In this document: positions 35,840 to 49,299 of the stretch, piece by piece
Layout of the letters: each line of letters opens with the position of its first letter
How positions within the stretch are numbered: position 1 is the stretch's first letter
DNA from: Pterobdella sp. o SKG-2022
Lineage: Eukaryota; Annelida; Clitellata; Hirudinida; Piscicolidae
DNA length: 64,000 bases
Reading direction: 5' to 3'
Assembly (NCBI GenBank): GCA_964035795.1
Contig: OZ038324.1
Span: 8,186,792 to 8,250,791, forward strand
Position numbers and translations under genes: made by a program
The notes under the pieces: generated by a model
Told to the model about the DNA's origin: nothing
What the model saw: the letters and a program-made list of their open reading frames with translations, nothing else
Database searches by the model: none

Positions 35840-38800
35840 TTTATGTTCAGATGTTTATTTTAATACTGATTACAATAATTTTAAAATTTTTATCAATCAA
35901 AAATTGTTCGCAGTTAATGTATTATTACAGAAGCATGTTAGGAAAGTTAGCAACGAAGTCGTTTATCGTCACCAAAGCATCAACTTTTAAACACTCCAAA
36001 CAACATATGCTCATCAAGCTAGCCCCTCCCGCTTCATTTAAAAGAGCCAATCATCAATGAGTATGGTTGAAGTTATTTATGATTGGTTGAAGATTAATTT
36101 AGTGACTTAAATGTAGTAATTGTTACATAGATGGGTTAGTAATGGGTACTGAGTCAATTAGTTCATTAGCATTTGCAACTCTTTTGTAACAACTATCATT
36201 CTGATCCTCCAATCACTTTTTATTCTCAATTATTAATCTCATTTTCTATCATTAATTTACAAAATTTTTTTTCACCACAAGTTAATTAGTGTTCTCAACA
36301 ATATATAAATAGTTTTATTATTCATATAAATCTGATAAAACTACCTTCAGCTAGTGATTAGGATGGTATGGTTTGATGATCTGGTAGCAAAAGTGGCAAT
36401 TAGTTAATTATGTTGATAAGCAACTAATAAGCAGGAAAATCTTTTAAACACACTGTCACTATTGTGGGAAGGGTTGGCATGGGCATTGTTCTTGACAATT
36501 AGGCTTTTCTTCAGTATTTTTTTGAGTTCGTTTTTCGTACTATTTCTGTTTTTATAAATTCGATTTGAGATGCTTGTTGATTTTTGATGCTTTATTGGCT
36601 TTGGGTTTTTTCATAATTTAAAAAAAATCTATTTTTAGTTTTTATTTTTCTTAATGAGTAAATATCTACTTTTTCAATTATAACACTTTTCTTTTTATCT
36701 TTCATAATATATTTGTTTTCAAATTCATAGTATATTCATTTATAGTTCTTTCCATTTATAATAAATTTATTTTTAAATTGTATAATTATATATATTTTTT
36801 ATATTCATAATATATTTATTTTTCAAATTATTTTTGAATAATATATTTACTTATATTTTTTTTATTAATAATATATTCATTTTTAAAAAATATATTTTAT
36901 TATTCTTCTTTTTATTCATAAAATCTTTATTTTTTAAATTCATAATATCATGCATACACTGCGTCTCATGGCGCATCTAACGAAGATTATTATAACAACA
37001 TCGATTATTGTTGAACACTCATCTTCTAACCATTTACAAGTGTGTTTTTAAAGCATCTTTAGTTCATAATTACTATACCTATTCAATGTACTTTGAATTC
37101 ATTAAATATTCAATATAAACGACATTTATATGTAATTTCGATCGAGAAAGATTTCCAAATGTTAAAATTACATAGTTATGTTTTTAAAACATAACAAAAC
37201 TATGAAAAATGGTTTTGAATATCAATAAAGAAAACCTTCAAGCTTACCGACCCACGTTTATCAGGCCTAGCAACTTGTGAACGTCACCATAAGCAAACTC
37301 ATTAACGTATTTTCATAAGCAATCCGTTCATTTTATCATGATATTCATAACAAGAGCTTTTATAATCAAATGATATAGTAGGTTAGATATAAGCTGGTAT
37401 TGGAGATATTTTTATCCAGGTGCTTTGAGAGTTGGGGTGTTTCAATATTATCCCATCTTCAAATGCGGAGATTTTTCTATAAATAGGTGTAGTTGGTTAT
37501 AGATGGTTTTACATGTATACAAAAATAGAAAAAAATGATTTTTATGTTTATGTATTGAGACTTTGTATAATTTCCAAAAATTCAAACTTTTTAAGATAGA
37601 AGCATGCACCCAGAACATTTCAAATATCTTACCAATCAATCATAAAAACACAAAAAATGATTGAATTGTCATGAAGAAATCAACAGATGTAAAAATATAA
37701 AGATAATTAAAATCAAACATGACATCTATTAGAAGTGAACATAAACAAATAAATAAATCAAATAAGCTCTATATAATTTTTAGACATTTACAATAGCGAT
37801 TAAGTGCATCAATGTCGGTTCCAATAATATTTAATTGTCCATTGCTCTCCGCGAACAATACCCGTTCACACGGATAATTGTGTTAAGAAAAATTTAAGCT
37901 TTCTGGAGCCGACATATAAATGGTTGATTTTATCAATGTGTTCATTGAATGCTTCTGCAAGACGTATCTGTTTAAATTGAGCGGTGAAGCATTCTAGGGT
38001 TTTAGTACAGTAATTAATAAGATTTGCTTTTGTTTTCTGGTGTTTTATATCTCTCGGGCGTGTTAGTAGTTAACAAATAATAATTTTTGTGCTTTGTTTT
38101 CCTTACATACCCTAACATGAAAAAATGACGTTGAAATTAGTGCTTATATAATGCAAAATTTCAAGTAAATAACCGAAAATATAAAGAATATATAAAGTAT
38201 AAATGACTGAAAATAATATATAAAATATAAATAATTGAAAAAAAAAACAAAAAAAATATGAATAAATATATGAATAAAATCAAATAATAAAAAATATTTT
38301 TAAAAAATAAATTAATTTGGTGGGAAAACAATAAATTTGTTCTTTTATACACCTGAATGCTTGAGTTATCACCCAAAGTTCGTGTCAAAGAGAAAGTCTG
38401 CTTAGAGCTCAAGATGATGATGATTAGTGAAAAAAATTTTTTTTAATTTTGACATTTTATTTTAAATTTGTTTTTTTCATGGTATACCACACATTTGAAA
38501 TAAAATTAATTGAAATATTATATTAAATAATTAACTGTATTAAATTAGTTATATTGAATAATTGGAAATTTATATTAAAAATAAAAAAAATAATAATCTC
38601 ATTAATTTTATTACTCCACTAATTTTATCAATATCATGTTTATTAATCATATTATCATTATTTACAGTCATGCGGAGATAAAGATGCTTGATAAAAGGTC
38701 AAAACACCTAAAATTCATTATGTTGATTTCGTGATGATAAAACAAATGATCAACAAACACAACAAAACAAGCGAGAAGTAATTGTAATAATTAACAAATA

Positions 38801-40840
38801 GAAAAAAGTAACTATTGTAACAATTGACAAAAATTTGAAAAAATAAATGTCCCAAAAAAGGAAACGCGTGTCAGCTGATCTCTGGTACTTTGCCCACCAT
38901 CTTTGTTCTAAAGTGGATGTTTTTTTTGCTAGAATTCAATTCAATATGTTTTCATGATAATATTAATAAACCTGCTACTGCTACTAATAACAGCAGTTAT
39001 AGTAAAAAATAAAAGTATTGCTACATTTTTTTAAAAATGTATGAATGCTTAATTGATGTTTTTATGTTTAATTGCTATACAAAACATAAATAAGATGTCT
39101 CTGAAATATTACTAAGAGTATAATGATGATGATGGTGTATTTTAAATGAATTAATACAGTTTAGTTCAGGAAGAAGTAGCAACTTGCAGGAGTACAAAGC
39201 AATTGAGGAATAGGTTTAACACGGTTGTTTCAGTGCTATTTTAATCAAAGCACTATCATGACATCTTATGGTTTTTGTTATCGCTTCACAAGTACATTTC
39301 TTTAAATTTAAACATTTATTCAGACACACTTCGGTACGAAAGAATTTATTTGTTGTTTTTTATTTTTAAAAAATTTCCTTCTTAGCGGGAGAAAAGCAAA
39401 CAATACATAACTGGGAGGAAAATTATTGAATTATTTTTAATATCGGAAGTACTTCTATACAAGCAACCACGTCTGGTCACCAAGGTCAATCTAATGACCG
39501 CAATGAATCGTGTCACATTTTTGTGTGCTTAACACTCTTTTTATTACCTAATTTCAATTTTTATATAAACGAAAAACTTCATTTTCTGAAATCTTGAAAG
39601 CACATTTTAATTAAATAAAGATTGCATTCTTCAGAATTGATAAGCTGTGTTTGAGAAGGGGATTAGAGAGCTATAAGAGGCGTTTTGAATCGATTCCCCA
39701 AACCGAAATTTTTCAGTATTTCTAAGACTTCTCGACAAATACACGTTTGATACGTATATTCTTTCAAGTTTCCTTAATGCCTTACACAAACATCAACTCA
39801 TATTTTTTTTTGAAAATTGAAGCGACAGAACTTTATTGGTAAGTTCGTCAAATGAATAACAATATTGACGATAATACACGCTTATATGTTGAATGCCCGA
39901 GCGAAGAAAGCACCGTAAAGATAATATGAGTTCAAGCTTGTATGATATATATGTATTCTATTAGTGCATCATAATATTTCCTATATGAATATTGAAATTT
40001 AAAACTACTGGCGTTAAATGGCTGTAACATTGCCGACAGCACAATACAAATATCATCGAAAAGGCAGAGTATTGACAGTAGTTTCAATACAAATAATAAC
40101 ACTAGTAACCACAAAAAAGAGTAATGATAACTATCATTTAAATTAGGTCTATATAAAAGGGAAGTACTCGAGATAGGATGGTATTGATTAAATTAATGCT
40201 CAAAACAATCCAAAAAGCAATTATATGTACAAGAGACAACATATGGTTATAAAATAAATAACAAGAGTTTATAGTTAAAACTCACAACACTTACTACAAA
40301 CAATAGCATTAGTCTTCCTGCATGATATAGATTTCATAAAATGAACCCTAGCGACTGAATAAGTAATTAAATAATTTGAGACAACGTCTTGATTTTATAT
40401 TATGCCTCTACAACACGATGGATGCCAAATTATGCATATAAGTTGAACACTAAGTTTGTGATATAATAATATTGGATATGAAAATAATACTTTCATATAA
40501 AATTGTAATTTAATGTTTAAAAAATAAATGATTTAAAGTTAAAACTAGAAGTTGATGCTAAAAGTGTGAAACTTGATAATAAGATAAAATTTAATATAAA
40601 ATACATGAACATAAAAACGAAATTCAGTATTAAAAATTATATCTTGAAATAAGATGACATTAAAATAAAACCTGAGAAGGGCAATTTAAAAAAAAAAATT
40701 TTGATCACACTTTCAGCAAACAAGAAATAAAATTCATAACATTAGTAATTATAAATAGCTCGACAAAATACAATAATGACGTGGATAAGAGAAATTATAA
40801 ACAGCCACACCACTTATTAAAATCACAAAGTTTTTCTCAA
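35840..40840. other. hbn upstream region and AT-rich intergenic sequence
   Basis: About 5 kb of AT-rich DNA without a recognisable exon, RNA gene or mobile element on either strand. The hbn promoter should lie at its left edge, but no element is clear enough to name. Confidence 0.45.
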
Positions 40841-40843
40841 CCC

Positions 40844-41256
40844 TTAATCTAAAATCCTATTCGATTTTTGGTTGGAATTTCTTCCAAAATTGTCCATCTC
40901 CATTCCATGGTAGTGATAAGCTATGCCCCTGACAACTTCTAGAAGGCGTCGCAACAGTGCCAAGTGTTTATACACTATCCTCTTATCTTGCAACAAAAAC
41001 AATCTCTGCATAGTGCTGAAGAAGATTCTATCAATCTTAAGGTTTGCAAGCATGAAGCACCTTAGTGAGCGCAAGAATGGAAAAGTTCATCTCAATACCA
41101 CCGCCCATTCCTACTGGAGTGGTTTCAACTGAGAATCTTGATGGATTTGTATCTAAGCTGATTTTAGGACCTCTTGATAAAGTGAACTGGACTTATGAAG
41201 AACTTTGTGATTTTAATATACAAATAATAGATTTTTATAATTCCCATATTAGTTAG
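40844..41256. other. Unresolved overlapping coding-like frames
   Basis: Three frames look better than noise. On plus, 41080-41256 reads MEKFISIPPPIPTGVVSTEN... ending YNSHIS. Also on plus, 40943-41041 reads KASQQCQVFIHYPLILQQKQ... bounded by TTCTAG and AAG|GTTTGC. On minus, 41086-40844 reads a Leu/Arg-rich chain ending KSNRILD. They overlap each other and cannot all be real. One may be an exon of an unrecognised gene or an alternative 3' exon of the neighbouring F-box gene. Confidence 0.3.
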
Positions 41257-41525
41257 ACTTTACAGATATTAATCGACGATGGTGAGAATGGAGGTGATGA
41301 GACTAATGTGATGATGCTTATTAATACCCTTGATGAAAGGACAACTAAAGCATTGGTAAAGATAATGATGAGGTTGAAAATGATGAAGCAATGATTGAGG
41401 TGTGATAAGCAACATTATAACAAGTAGCACAGCCCTCTATGTACCTCACCAACTATGTAACAAGACAAAGAATAATGACATTGATTAACTCATGCGAACA
41501 ATGAACACATTCAAATTGACTGAAG

Positions 41526-43120
41526 CTATTGAGTGCAATGCTGGATGCAAGGGCAAACACTCCTAAGTTCTTTCTCAAAACCTTCACAACCACCATCCAC
41601 CCACCCTTCCTCCAAGTCATGGAGGTTGATCTGACGCAGCTTAGGTGCTCCAACTGACAACACCCTGTACAGGCAAGGTAGTGATCCGTGAGAGGAATCT
41701 TCCGAGGCGAAGACCCACTTTTTTGGTGCCCTTAAAATCCTCAATTGTTTCAGGTTTGGAAGATCTATATGATGTATATACACTCCTTTACACTGTGTGA
41801 TTAATAAGTAGATAGATAAAGAGAGGCGGAGATTTTAAATCCATATGATACGAGGATGATCATGTTAACTTTATTTAAAAAGCACTTTTGCAATATGTTG
41901 TTTATGATTTTGATATATTTATGAGTGGGAAAAATTGTGAATTTTTTTACCATGGAAATGTCTAGAAAAGTGAGATTTTGGTGTTGAATAGAGTATTGTT
42001 GAAAACCTAAATCACTTTCTTCCCAAAACTCTAATGTTAGTTTGCGAAGAGAAGGCAGCAGAGATAAAAGTTGGGTTAGTTTTTCTTGTGTAACATGGAA
42101 GTAAGCAAAATATAAATCAAGTCTTAATGATTTGAGATTTTCAAGACGAGAAAATGCCTTTAAAATTTCAATTTATTCATTAATGATTTTGAATACTTGA
42201 AATGTAATGAAAAGCAGACCTGTATATTTGTATCAAACCAATCAAATGGCAATTGAAGGTGTTGGAGGTTAGGTGCAATGGCTGTGAAAACATCGAAAAA
42301 ATTATTAAAGATTCGTTGGCGAAATCTTCGATTAATGGAAAAGTTCCTGAGTTCAGAGTCACTCCATGTAGCAGAGTTGTTGTTATGTGTGATCATGCGT
42401 TTCTCTTTTGTCTCTTTCCAATTGAGTTCAGCCCACTGCAAATCTCTCAATCTGCCTGTTTTTACTAATGCCATCAAAATGTCTTTCCATCTATCTTCAT
42501 AATCACCAATATCAAACGCAAACTTGAGAAATCTGAAAATACATGAAAACAATTATCAAAAAATATTATCAGTGTGAAATTTGAAGCTACCTTATAGGAG
42601 GTCTGATTTTGTTGATGAATTCAGCATAGAGTCTGACTCGACTTTTGTACACTGGATAGCAAGTAAGAAGACAGTCTCTCTTGGTAGGGTGGCTGCACAG
42701 CTGTATGATACTGAAGTCCACTTTGGTCCACAAGATAGGAGTTCTTATCAGACTGTTCCACTCTTTGCACACCAACATCATTCGGCATAAATTTTTTTGT
42801 CCAAAATATTTGAAAACATAAATTTTGACTTCATCAGGCAGTGATTGAAATTTGAAGTATGGAAAGCATTTAGATTTTACAAAGTTGATTAGATTATTAA
42901 ACTTGGAACCAAAGCCTTTGTGTTCTTTTGTTGATAAACTAGAAACAGAAGTTTTAGCGTTAAGAGTATGCGATTTAGGAGATGGATTAAAGTTGCACTG
43001 TTGCTCCCCTACTATCGCCGCATCCAGGGTAGGTCCAAACGGTTTTGCTTTCTCTTGCAAAGGCTCCAAAGAAACCGATGTGGATCGAACTCTCCGAGAA
43101 CGGAAATCATTGTCTGCCAT
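41526..43120 (-). CDS. F-box protein with leucine-rich-like C-terminus, 4 exons
   Basis: Probably a substrate receptor of an SCF (Skp1-Cullin1-F-box) ubiquitin ligase. Exons (minus): 43120-42591, 42532-42220, 42157-41951, 41792-41526; splice phases agree, giving 438 aa. The first 90 residues are Ser/Lys-rich and probably disordered. The F-box is at about 91-135: FQSLPDEVKIYVFKYFGQK, MMLVCKEWNSLI, PILWTKVDF. The rest has degenerate leucine-rich spacing (LENLKSLRLDLYFA, LPSLRKLTLEF, LPNLKQLRILRAP, APKLRQINLHDLEEG), as in FBXL-type receptors, though no canonical LRR count could be made. The substrate cannot be predicted. The start is the only ATG giving the uninterrupted exon before the F-box. 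Confidence 0.85.
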
Positions 43121-44044
43121 TAAATAGCGACTTCGTCTTTATGCACTTATAGGGGCACACAACAACGAAACTTTTGTTCGCAAAGGGAAATTTTATTTTT
43201 ATGAAAAATACATATTGTACTACTTTTTTAAGATCAATGTTTATGAAACATTTTAAAGGTGTAAATACCAGATCTCATAGTGGCAAAAACATACTTTCGA
43301 ATCGAGGCAATGTAGTTAATTGCGCATGTATATATTTGGTTGAGAAAAGTAATTCTTAGAATATTTTATGCATTGAAGCAAAATAAAACAATATTGAATA
43401 TAAGTTATTTTTCAATAATTGACCTTCAAGAGCAATATTAAAAACGGTATTTAAAATATTGTTTTTTTTTTAATATTTGATTATTTAACGAAAAAGAAAT
43501 TATTGATTTTCATATTTATAATATTTTTTGAAAAAATGCTAAACTACAAAACTTGAGCATATGACACCGCTGAAGCTTTTACTTTTTGAAATTTTTATAA
43601 TAAATGACATTACTAGTAATTTTAAAATTAATTTCATAAAAAAGTTTAAAAATTTTATTTAAATTTTGTTTATTGAGTCAATATAAAAAAAATTAATTAA
43701 AGCAATAGTTTGTTTATTTTTAAAAATCTATTAGTCTCATAGATTGAGAATCTATGGTGATTGGCCGAGTTAAATCTACATAGAAGCTGCGGTATACAGT
43801 TTAGTAAGTAAGAAAAACAATTACATAAAAAAGTATGTGTTTTATTGAAACTTAATATTTAAAATGATATATCTAATTTTTTATGATTTATTATTTACTG
43901 GAAATGTTAGGTATTATAAAATTTTTCCAAGATGCTCCACCCTTTCAAAAGCAATCAACTAACGAGAAACTATACCACATGTTAAAAATTAAAAAAAAAG
44001 GCTTAAAATTTAATAAAAATAATGCAAAATATGTTTTTTTGAAA
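43121..44044. other. AT-rich intergenic stretch
   Basis: No gene seen. A perfect 8-bp hairpin with a 3-nt loop (CATAGATT/GAG/AATCTATG) occurs near 43738-43756; its significance is unknown. Confidence 0.45.
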
Positions 44045-44760
44045 CCTTCTATTTGCCGACGGCGCTGTCTTTGTTGTACATACCCAATCAGTCTGCAGCA
44101 CTTGACGTCCTGCTTTACAAAAAGTGCCCAGCTTTTTTGTCTCAAAGTCAGCCTGAAAAAGAAGAAAGTCTTTCACCAGCCTGTATCTCGAAAAAAGTAT
44201 GGCATTCCTCACATTACCTTTGGCAAGCCTGTGTTTAAAACTGTTCACCACTTTTGTGGACCTGACGAAGACCTTCAGTACGGTCTGAAAAAAAACTCAG
44301 AGAGATCATGGCCAAGTTTGGTAGTCCTACTAAATTCATAGCTATGGTCAGGCAGTTTTATGACGGCATGCAAGCCAGCGCGCAAGATGATGGGAAGTAC
44401 TCTGCTTAAACGACTGCTTTACGGTGAGTTGAATGAAGGCATGCGGTTTCTTGGTGATCATATGAAGCGATATAAGAAGACGCAGAAAATTTTTCTAAGA
44501 TACTGGAGCATTAGTTTAGACATCTGAGAAGAAATAGCTCAAGCTGGTCTTCCTAGCGTAGCGCTGTTTCCACTGGTTTGTCGAGCTTTGAGTTGAAGCG
44601 TATGGAAGAGCAAAGCAGAAACGCTATTATCGCAAAATAAGAGCAAATACTGCTTTTTAGTTTAGTTCTACTCCAACTTATCTTTGCCCACATTGCACAA
44701 GGCTCCCACAGAACCCAGGAATAGAAGTTGTGAACCAACTTCACCCGTGAAAGACGAGCA
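44045..44760 (+). mobile_element. Scrambled, dead LINE relict (second LINE family)
   Basis: RT pieces in several frames and not in canonical order. Order seen: LFADGAVFVVHT (YADD region), SLKKKKVFHQPVSRKKYG and PHITFGKPVFKTVHHF, then DLTKTFSTV with REIMAKFGSPTKFIAMVRQ and FYDGMQASAQDDGKYS, which normally precedes YADD. LLYGELNEGMRF with HMKRYKKT comes next, then EEIAQAGLPSVALF, which normally precedes YGEL. Many stops and frameshifts. The motifs differ from the (GT)n-linked family. Confidence 0.75.
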
Positions 44761-45395
44761 TCATTATATGTTTTTGTGCATACGTCTTGTTAAAAAATAA
44801 GTTCTGTGGCTTGAGAAAACATTTAAAAAATAAATTTAAAAAAATATTGGATAACTTTTGAAAAATTTTATTTATTATTACGATTTTGCCATCACTTATC
44901 CTTTAGTTAGCCTCACTATACGTTCGCCTATACAAATTCTAGCGCCAGTTCAAAATTTTCAACTTATCCGCTCTTATTTTGAAGTGCAAGTGAGCATTTT
45001 AAATAGATTTTTCTTCAAAACTTGCCAAATTTTTAAAATTAGATTTTCATTCTAGTTGCTATAATTGAAATTGAATATAAATTTAATTTCTTAGACGTAT
45101 TTTTCAAATTCTTCGAGCCAAATATATTTGTACCTCCACATGATTATGTAAGTTTAGCTTACGGAAAGCATCGCGGAATAAAATAAACTCCAAAAAGTGT
45201 TTTTATTTGAATTCTTAAACTTAGTTTTAGACAAAGGTACTTTGAAGTAATTTATACTTATAGTTTATTTAATATTTAACTAACATCTTTAATAATTTCA
45301 TTCAGTAACTATTTCAATACAACTACGTGAAACAGCTACTATCACATATTTCGACTACTTTTTATCTACTTTCACACCTAATCATTTTTGCAGAA

Positions 45396-47730
45396 ATGGC
45401 TACTCAGAACAGTTTTGTATCGACAAACTTAGAAGATTATGCCAAAATTGAGAAAGTGGGTGAAGGAACATATGGCGTTGTGTACAAAGCACGACATAAA
45501 CCAACCGACAGACTTGTAGCCTTGAAAAAGATCAGGTATGTTAGTATATAAAAAAAAATAATTTTCTAAATTCAACATAAAAATTAAAAATAAACCCTGA
45601 ACCTGTTGAGACAGACTGGATGGTGAAGAGGAGGGGATCCCATCGACAGCTCTCAGAGAGATATCATTGCTAAAAGAGCTTGTGCATCCTGGAATTGTGA
45701 CGTTGGTACCATGTTGCTTCACGCATTTATGTATATATAAGTATTCATTGAATCAATGTGAAATAACAGTGCAACTGGCACATTATAAGCATGCGGTAAC
45801 TAAAATTTTTTCCAAACTACTATGTTTTATTGATAATGATAAATTCTGAAAATAAGTCTACTAAAAATATATTTTTGACTCATACTCTCAACCCAATATA
45901 TTTAACCACAGGAAATACACAAAATACATCACACAAACACAAAATGTCCGACAAAAAAAAAAAATCAAAACCCATTCCACTAACACCTCTCCACAGCCTG
46001 GAGCAGGTGCTGATGAAGGAGGGAAAGTTGTACCTAGTGTTTGAGTTCCTTCACATGGACCTCAAGAGGTACTTTGAAACTCTCCCTCCTGAGCAGATGA
46101 TGGAACCCACTCTTATTAAGGTCATACTAATAAACTCATTTTTAGTTTTTTATTTTGTGTTTTAGTGATAATGTTTTTTTTCAATTTTTATTGATTTATT
46201 TTCCAAATTTATGCAAGTATATTTTTATCCAATAGTGTAATATTGAAAATAGTGAATTTTTTATTTGAAATGAATATTTTTTCTCATATATTGATTTTTA
46301 TTTTTCAAACATCCCATGAAAATAATAAATAAAGTGAAGGTAATCCAAACTAAAATGTGCAGAGTTATTTGCATCAAATCTTGGATGCCATGCTTTTTTG
46401 CCATGGCAGACGTATCCTTCATAGGGACCTTAAACCACAGAATCTATTAATAGATCAAAAAGGTCACTTTCAAATCTTTTTATTTGCACTTATTTTGATA
46501 GTTTTCAAATAGATTAATGTACCTGTCTATCACTGTTTAAATTTTTAGTGAACCTGAATATTTGAATTTTTATTTTTATGACTATCCCTAGTAGTTAGCG
46601 TCATACAAATATAAATTAAAGTTATAATCTTTGTTTTTATTATCCTTATTTCTCTCCAAGGTGGTATAAAGCTAGCAGACTTTGGACTGGCCAGAGCTGT
46701 GTGCATCCCTATCAGAGCTTACACACACGAGGTCCTGTCTTTTCTATTACTACATTTTATTCTTTTTACGATTTGTAATTGTATTATGATGATTGACCAG
46801 GTTGTGACCCTTTGGTACAGGGCACCAGAAGTGCTGATGGGATCACCCAGGTATGGACCAGGTCTAGACGTCTGGAGCATTGGTCTGTCATCCTTTCTTC
46901 CTTCCATCCATCCATCATCTTTGTTTAATTTTGTCTTTATCATTTCTCTAACAAAAAAATCGAAAATTTTGAATGTATTTTTTTTGAACCGAAATGTGTT
47001 ATTTTACTATGTGGCCAATCAACACTTATGCTATTCATAAACCAACCAATCAGGGTGCATCTTTGCAGAGATGGCGTCTAAAAAGCCTCTGTTTCGAGGG
47101 GATTCAGAGATTGACCAACTCTTCAGGATCTTCAGGTTCTTATTTCAAATTAATTAATCTCATTATGATGTGATAACTTTCAGAAGAGGATAAAGAGAGC
47201 TTGCTTTTAATGTTATATCATTGAAATTGTCTGTGTTAGCAACACCACCATTATAACTATAAATTGAAATGATTTCTACCACACCACACAGGACGTTATC
47301 AACTCCCACAGAGGAGACATGGCCTGGAGTGTCAAATCTGCCTGACTATAAGAGCACCTTTCCCTCATGGAAGACCAACAAACTGGCCTCATCTGTGCGC
47401 AACATGGATGAAACCATGACCGACCTGCTCGAGGTTAGCTCAAAGCTTTTGTATTTGTTACGATGTTTGATGAGTTTGCATGAAATGGAGTTTCAACTTT
47501 TTGACTTGTGGCAACATTTTTATGTTTCAAAAATCTGAAACAGTTTCTAAGCAATCAAGGTTTTATTGGTCTTATCAAAACAAGTATTTAAACCACTGCC
47601 ACTCTTCCAGAAAATGCTGGTGTACAACCCAGGCAAGCGCATATCGACAGTCAAGGCGTTGGAGCACCCGTACTTTGACGACATTGACAGCAAAGAGAAT
47701 TTCTTTTTCAAAATTCCCACTTCTCAATGA
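45396..47730 (+). CDS. CDK1: Cyclin-dependent kinase 1-type protein kinase, 9 exons
   Basis: A Ser/Thr kinase of the cell-cycle engine, activated by cyclin binding. Exons: 45396-45535, 45615-45705, 46004-46120, 46363-46462, 46661-46731, 46801-46882, 47054-47135, 47292-47433, 47611-47730, giving about 314 aa. Glycine loop [12 protein letters not shown] has the inhibitory T25/Y26 pair (T14/Y15 of human CDK1). The cyclin-binding C-helix is PSTALRE (56-62) instead of PSTAIRE. Catalytic HRDLKPQN is at 136-143 and DFG at 156-158; the activation-loop Thr is T171 in [46 protein letters not shown] and DLLEKMLVYNP...RIS...HPYF follow. A leader of about 10 residues precedes the usual CDK1 start. The in-frame ATG at 45327 lies upstream, but 45396 fits the family better. 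The exon 3 acceptor is ambiguous (CAG at 45996 or GAG at 46003); only the latter keeps frame. Confidence 0.92.
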
Positions 47731-47930
47731 TTTGCATGCTTTTAAACTATTTTAATTCATTTTTTTTATACTCGTTTGTCTTTTTCTATGATTATCATTT
47801 TATTGTGTATATTATTATGAGTTATAGCACCTATTCTCCATTATGATCATTACCAAGCTCAAAATCATTTGCGACCGTGAGTCTTAATAGTTTTTGTCTA
47901 CGATTGTGTGTATAACTGTAGTTAAGTTTC

Positions 47931-47936
47931 AATAAA
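47931..47936 (+). terminator. Candidate polyadenylation signal for CDK1
   Basis: AATAAA about 200 nt after the CDK1 stop codon on the same strand. Confidence 0.6.
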
Positions 47937-49299
47937 CTCCAAGTCTCACCACACACATATGCACAACCACACTAATCTGGAATGCAAGGACTTTCGAGGA
48001 TGGCACCACCGATGCGCACGGTTTATGTTTCATAAACTACGTGAGATTGTGACGTTGAATTGGTGGCAAACATAAAAGGGTTGAGATATGTGTTTGATGT
48101 TGCAGGATCACCTGGTGCTTCGTCGTGTTGAGACGTATGGGCTTGTGAAATCGTAAGTAAGATTGTGTAAAACTGAATACTCTATAAGTTCTGAGAGACG
48201 TCTAAAATTTTTGATGTATTATTGTATTGAGTTTTTTTCGAAAGAGCCTAATGATTTTTATGGAAAATAAATGCTCAAGGAGTTTGAGTTTTTGTCTCGC
48301 TCTGATCAAACCTTCGATAGAAATACAAACTTCAAAGATAAAAATTAAGTTTTAAACAACATTAGAGAACAAAAATGAAAATTTAAATGGAGTACAATAG
48401 CCTGAATCTAAAAGAAAAGACAACAAACACAAAGTATTAATTGAATGTCACGAAACTTTTCGTGTTTCTTTTTAAATTGGAATGTTTTTTAATTTTTGAT
48501 ATTTTTCTTTTCTGTTATTTTTATTATTATCATTTTTAATAATTTTCTACAAAAACGCAATATCTTTCTTTCTATAGAGACTTCTTCAATAAATTTAAAA
48601 TTTCCTCCATTAATTGAGCCGCCATCTTTGTTCATCTCCAAAGCAGCCCCAAGCATCAGTTGTTGTGATTTCATCAAAAAACTTCAATAATCAAAGGTTA
48701 TTAAACAATTCCACCATGTCATATCTTTGCCTTCAATATAATATTTTCATCCCTGTTTCCGATGTAAATTCCTTTTTAACCATCATCATTTTTATCGTTT
48801 ACATTTGAATTTTTATTAAAGTTTGCGGAACTATCATATTTTATATATAAGCTTTTCACATAAAATTTCAAGATCCAATCTTCAGAGCAACACCTTTATT
48901 CGAGCTCAATTTTTATTGGTTGTGCTTGACCTTTAATCCATGCTGAGACCTATTTAAGACTTCGTGAGCCAATAGAAACCCTTCCTGTAGTAGTAATTGT
49001 GTCACTGTGAGTGATTTCAATTTTGCGTTTTAACACTAGTTGAGTTTTATGGGTCTTGAGTGTCCGTGTTTATATGGGTATGTGTGCGTGTGTTTGTGTT
49101 ATTACGAGTGTGTGTGTGTGTGTGTGTGTTGGGGTTATATGGAAAAGCACATATTTATGTGAAAAATCATCACCAAGCGCACATAAATGTCGTCATGTGT
49201 CAACAAGTTCTGCGCATGAGCAGTTTCTCAAAAATCGGTTCTTATTATGGTATCAAAGTATATCAAGAGAAAATAGTTTTAATTTTTTGAAAAGCCTTC
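47937..49299. other. Intergenic stretch between CDK1 and the L2-like LINE
   Basis: Apart from the orphan exon-like segment and a short (TG)n near 49109-49130, no supported feature is present. Confidence 0.45.
48106..48152 (+). other. Orphan exon-like segment
   Basis: A 47-nt stretch between a good acceptor (TTGATGTTGCAG) and a strong donor (GTAAGTAAG), open as DHLVLRRVETYGLVK. No partner exons or family were recognised. It could be a UTR exon or part of an unseen gene between CDK1 and the L2-like LINE. Confidence 0.3.
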
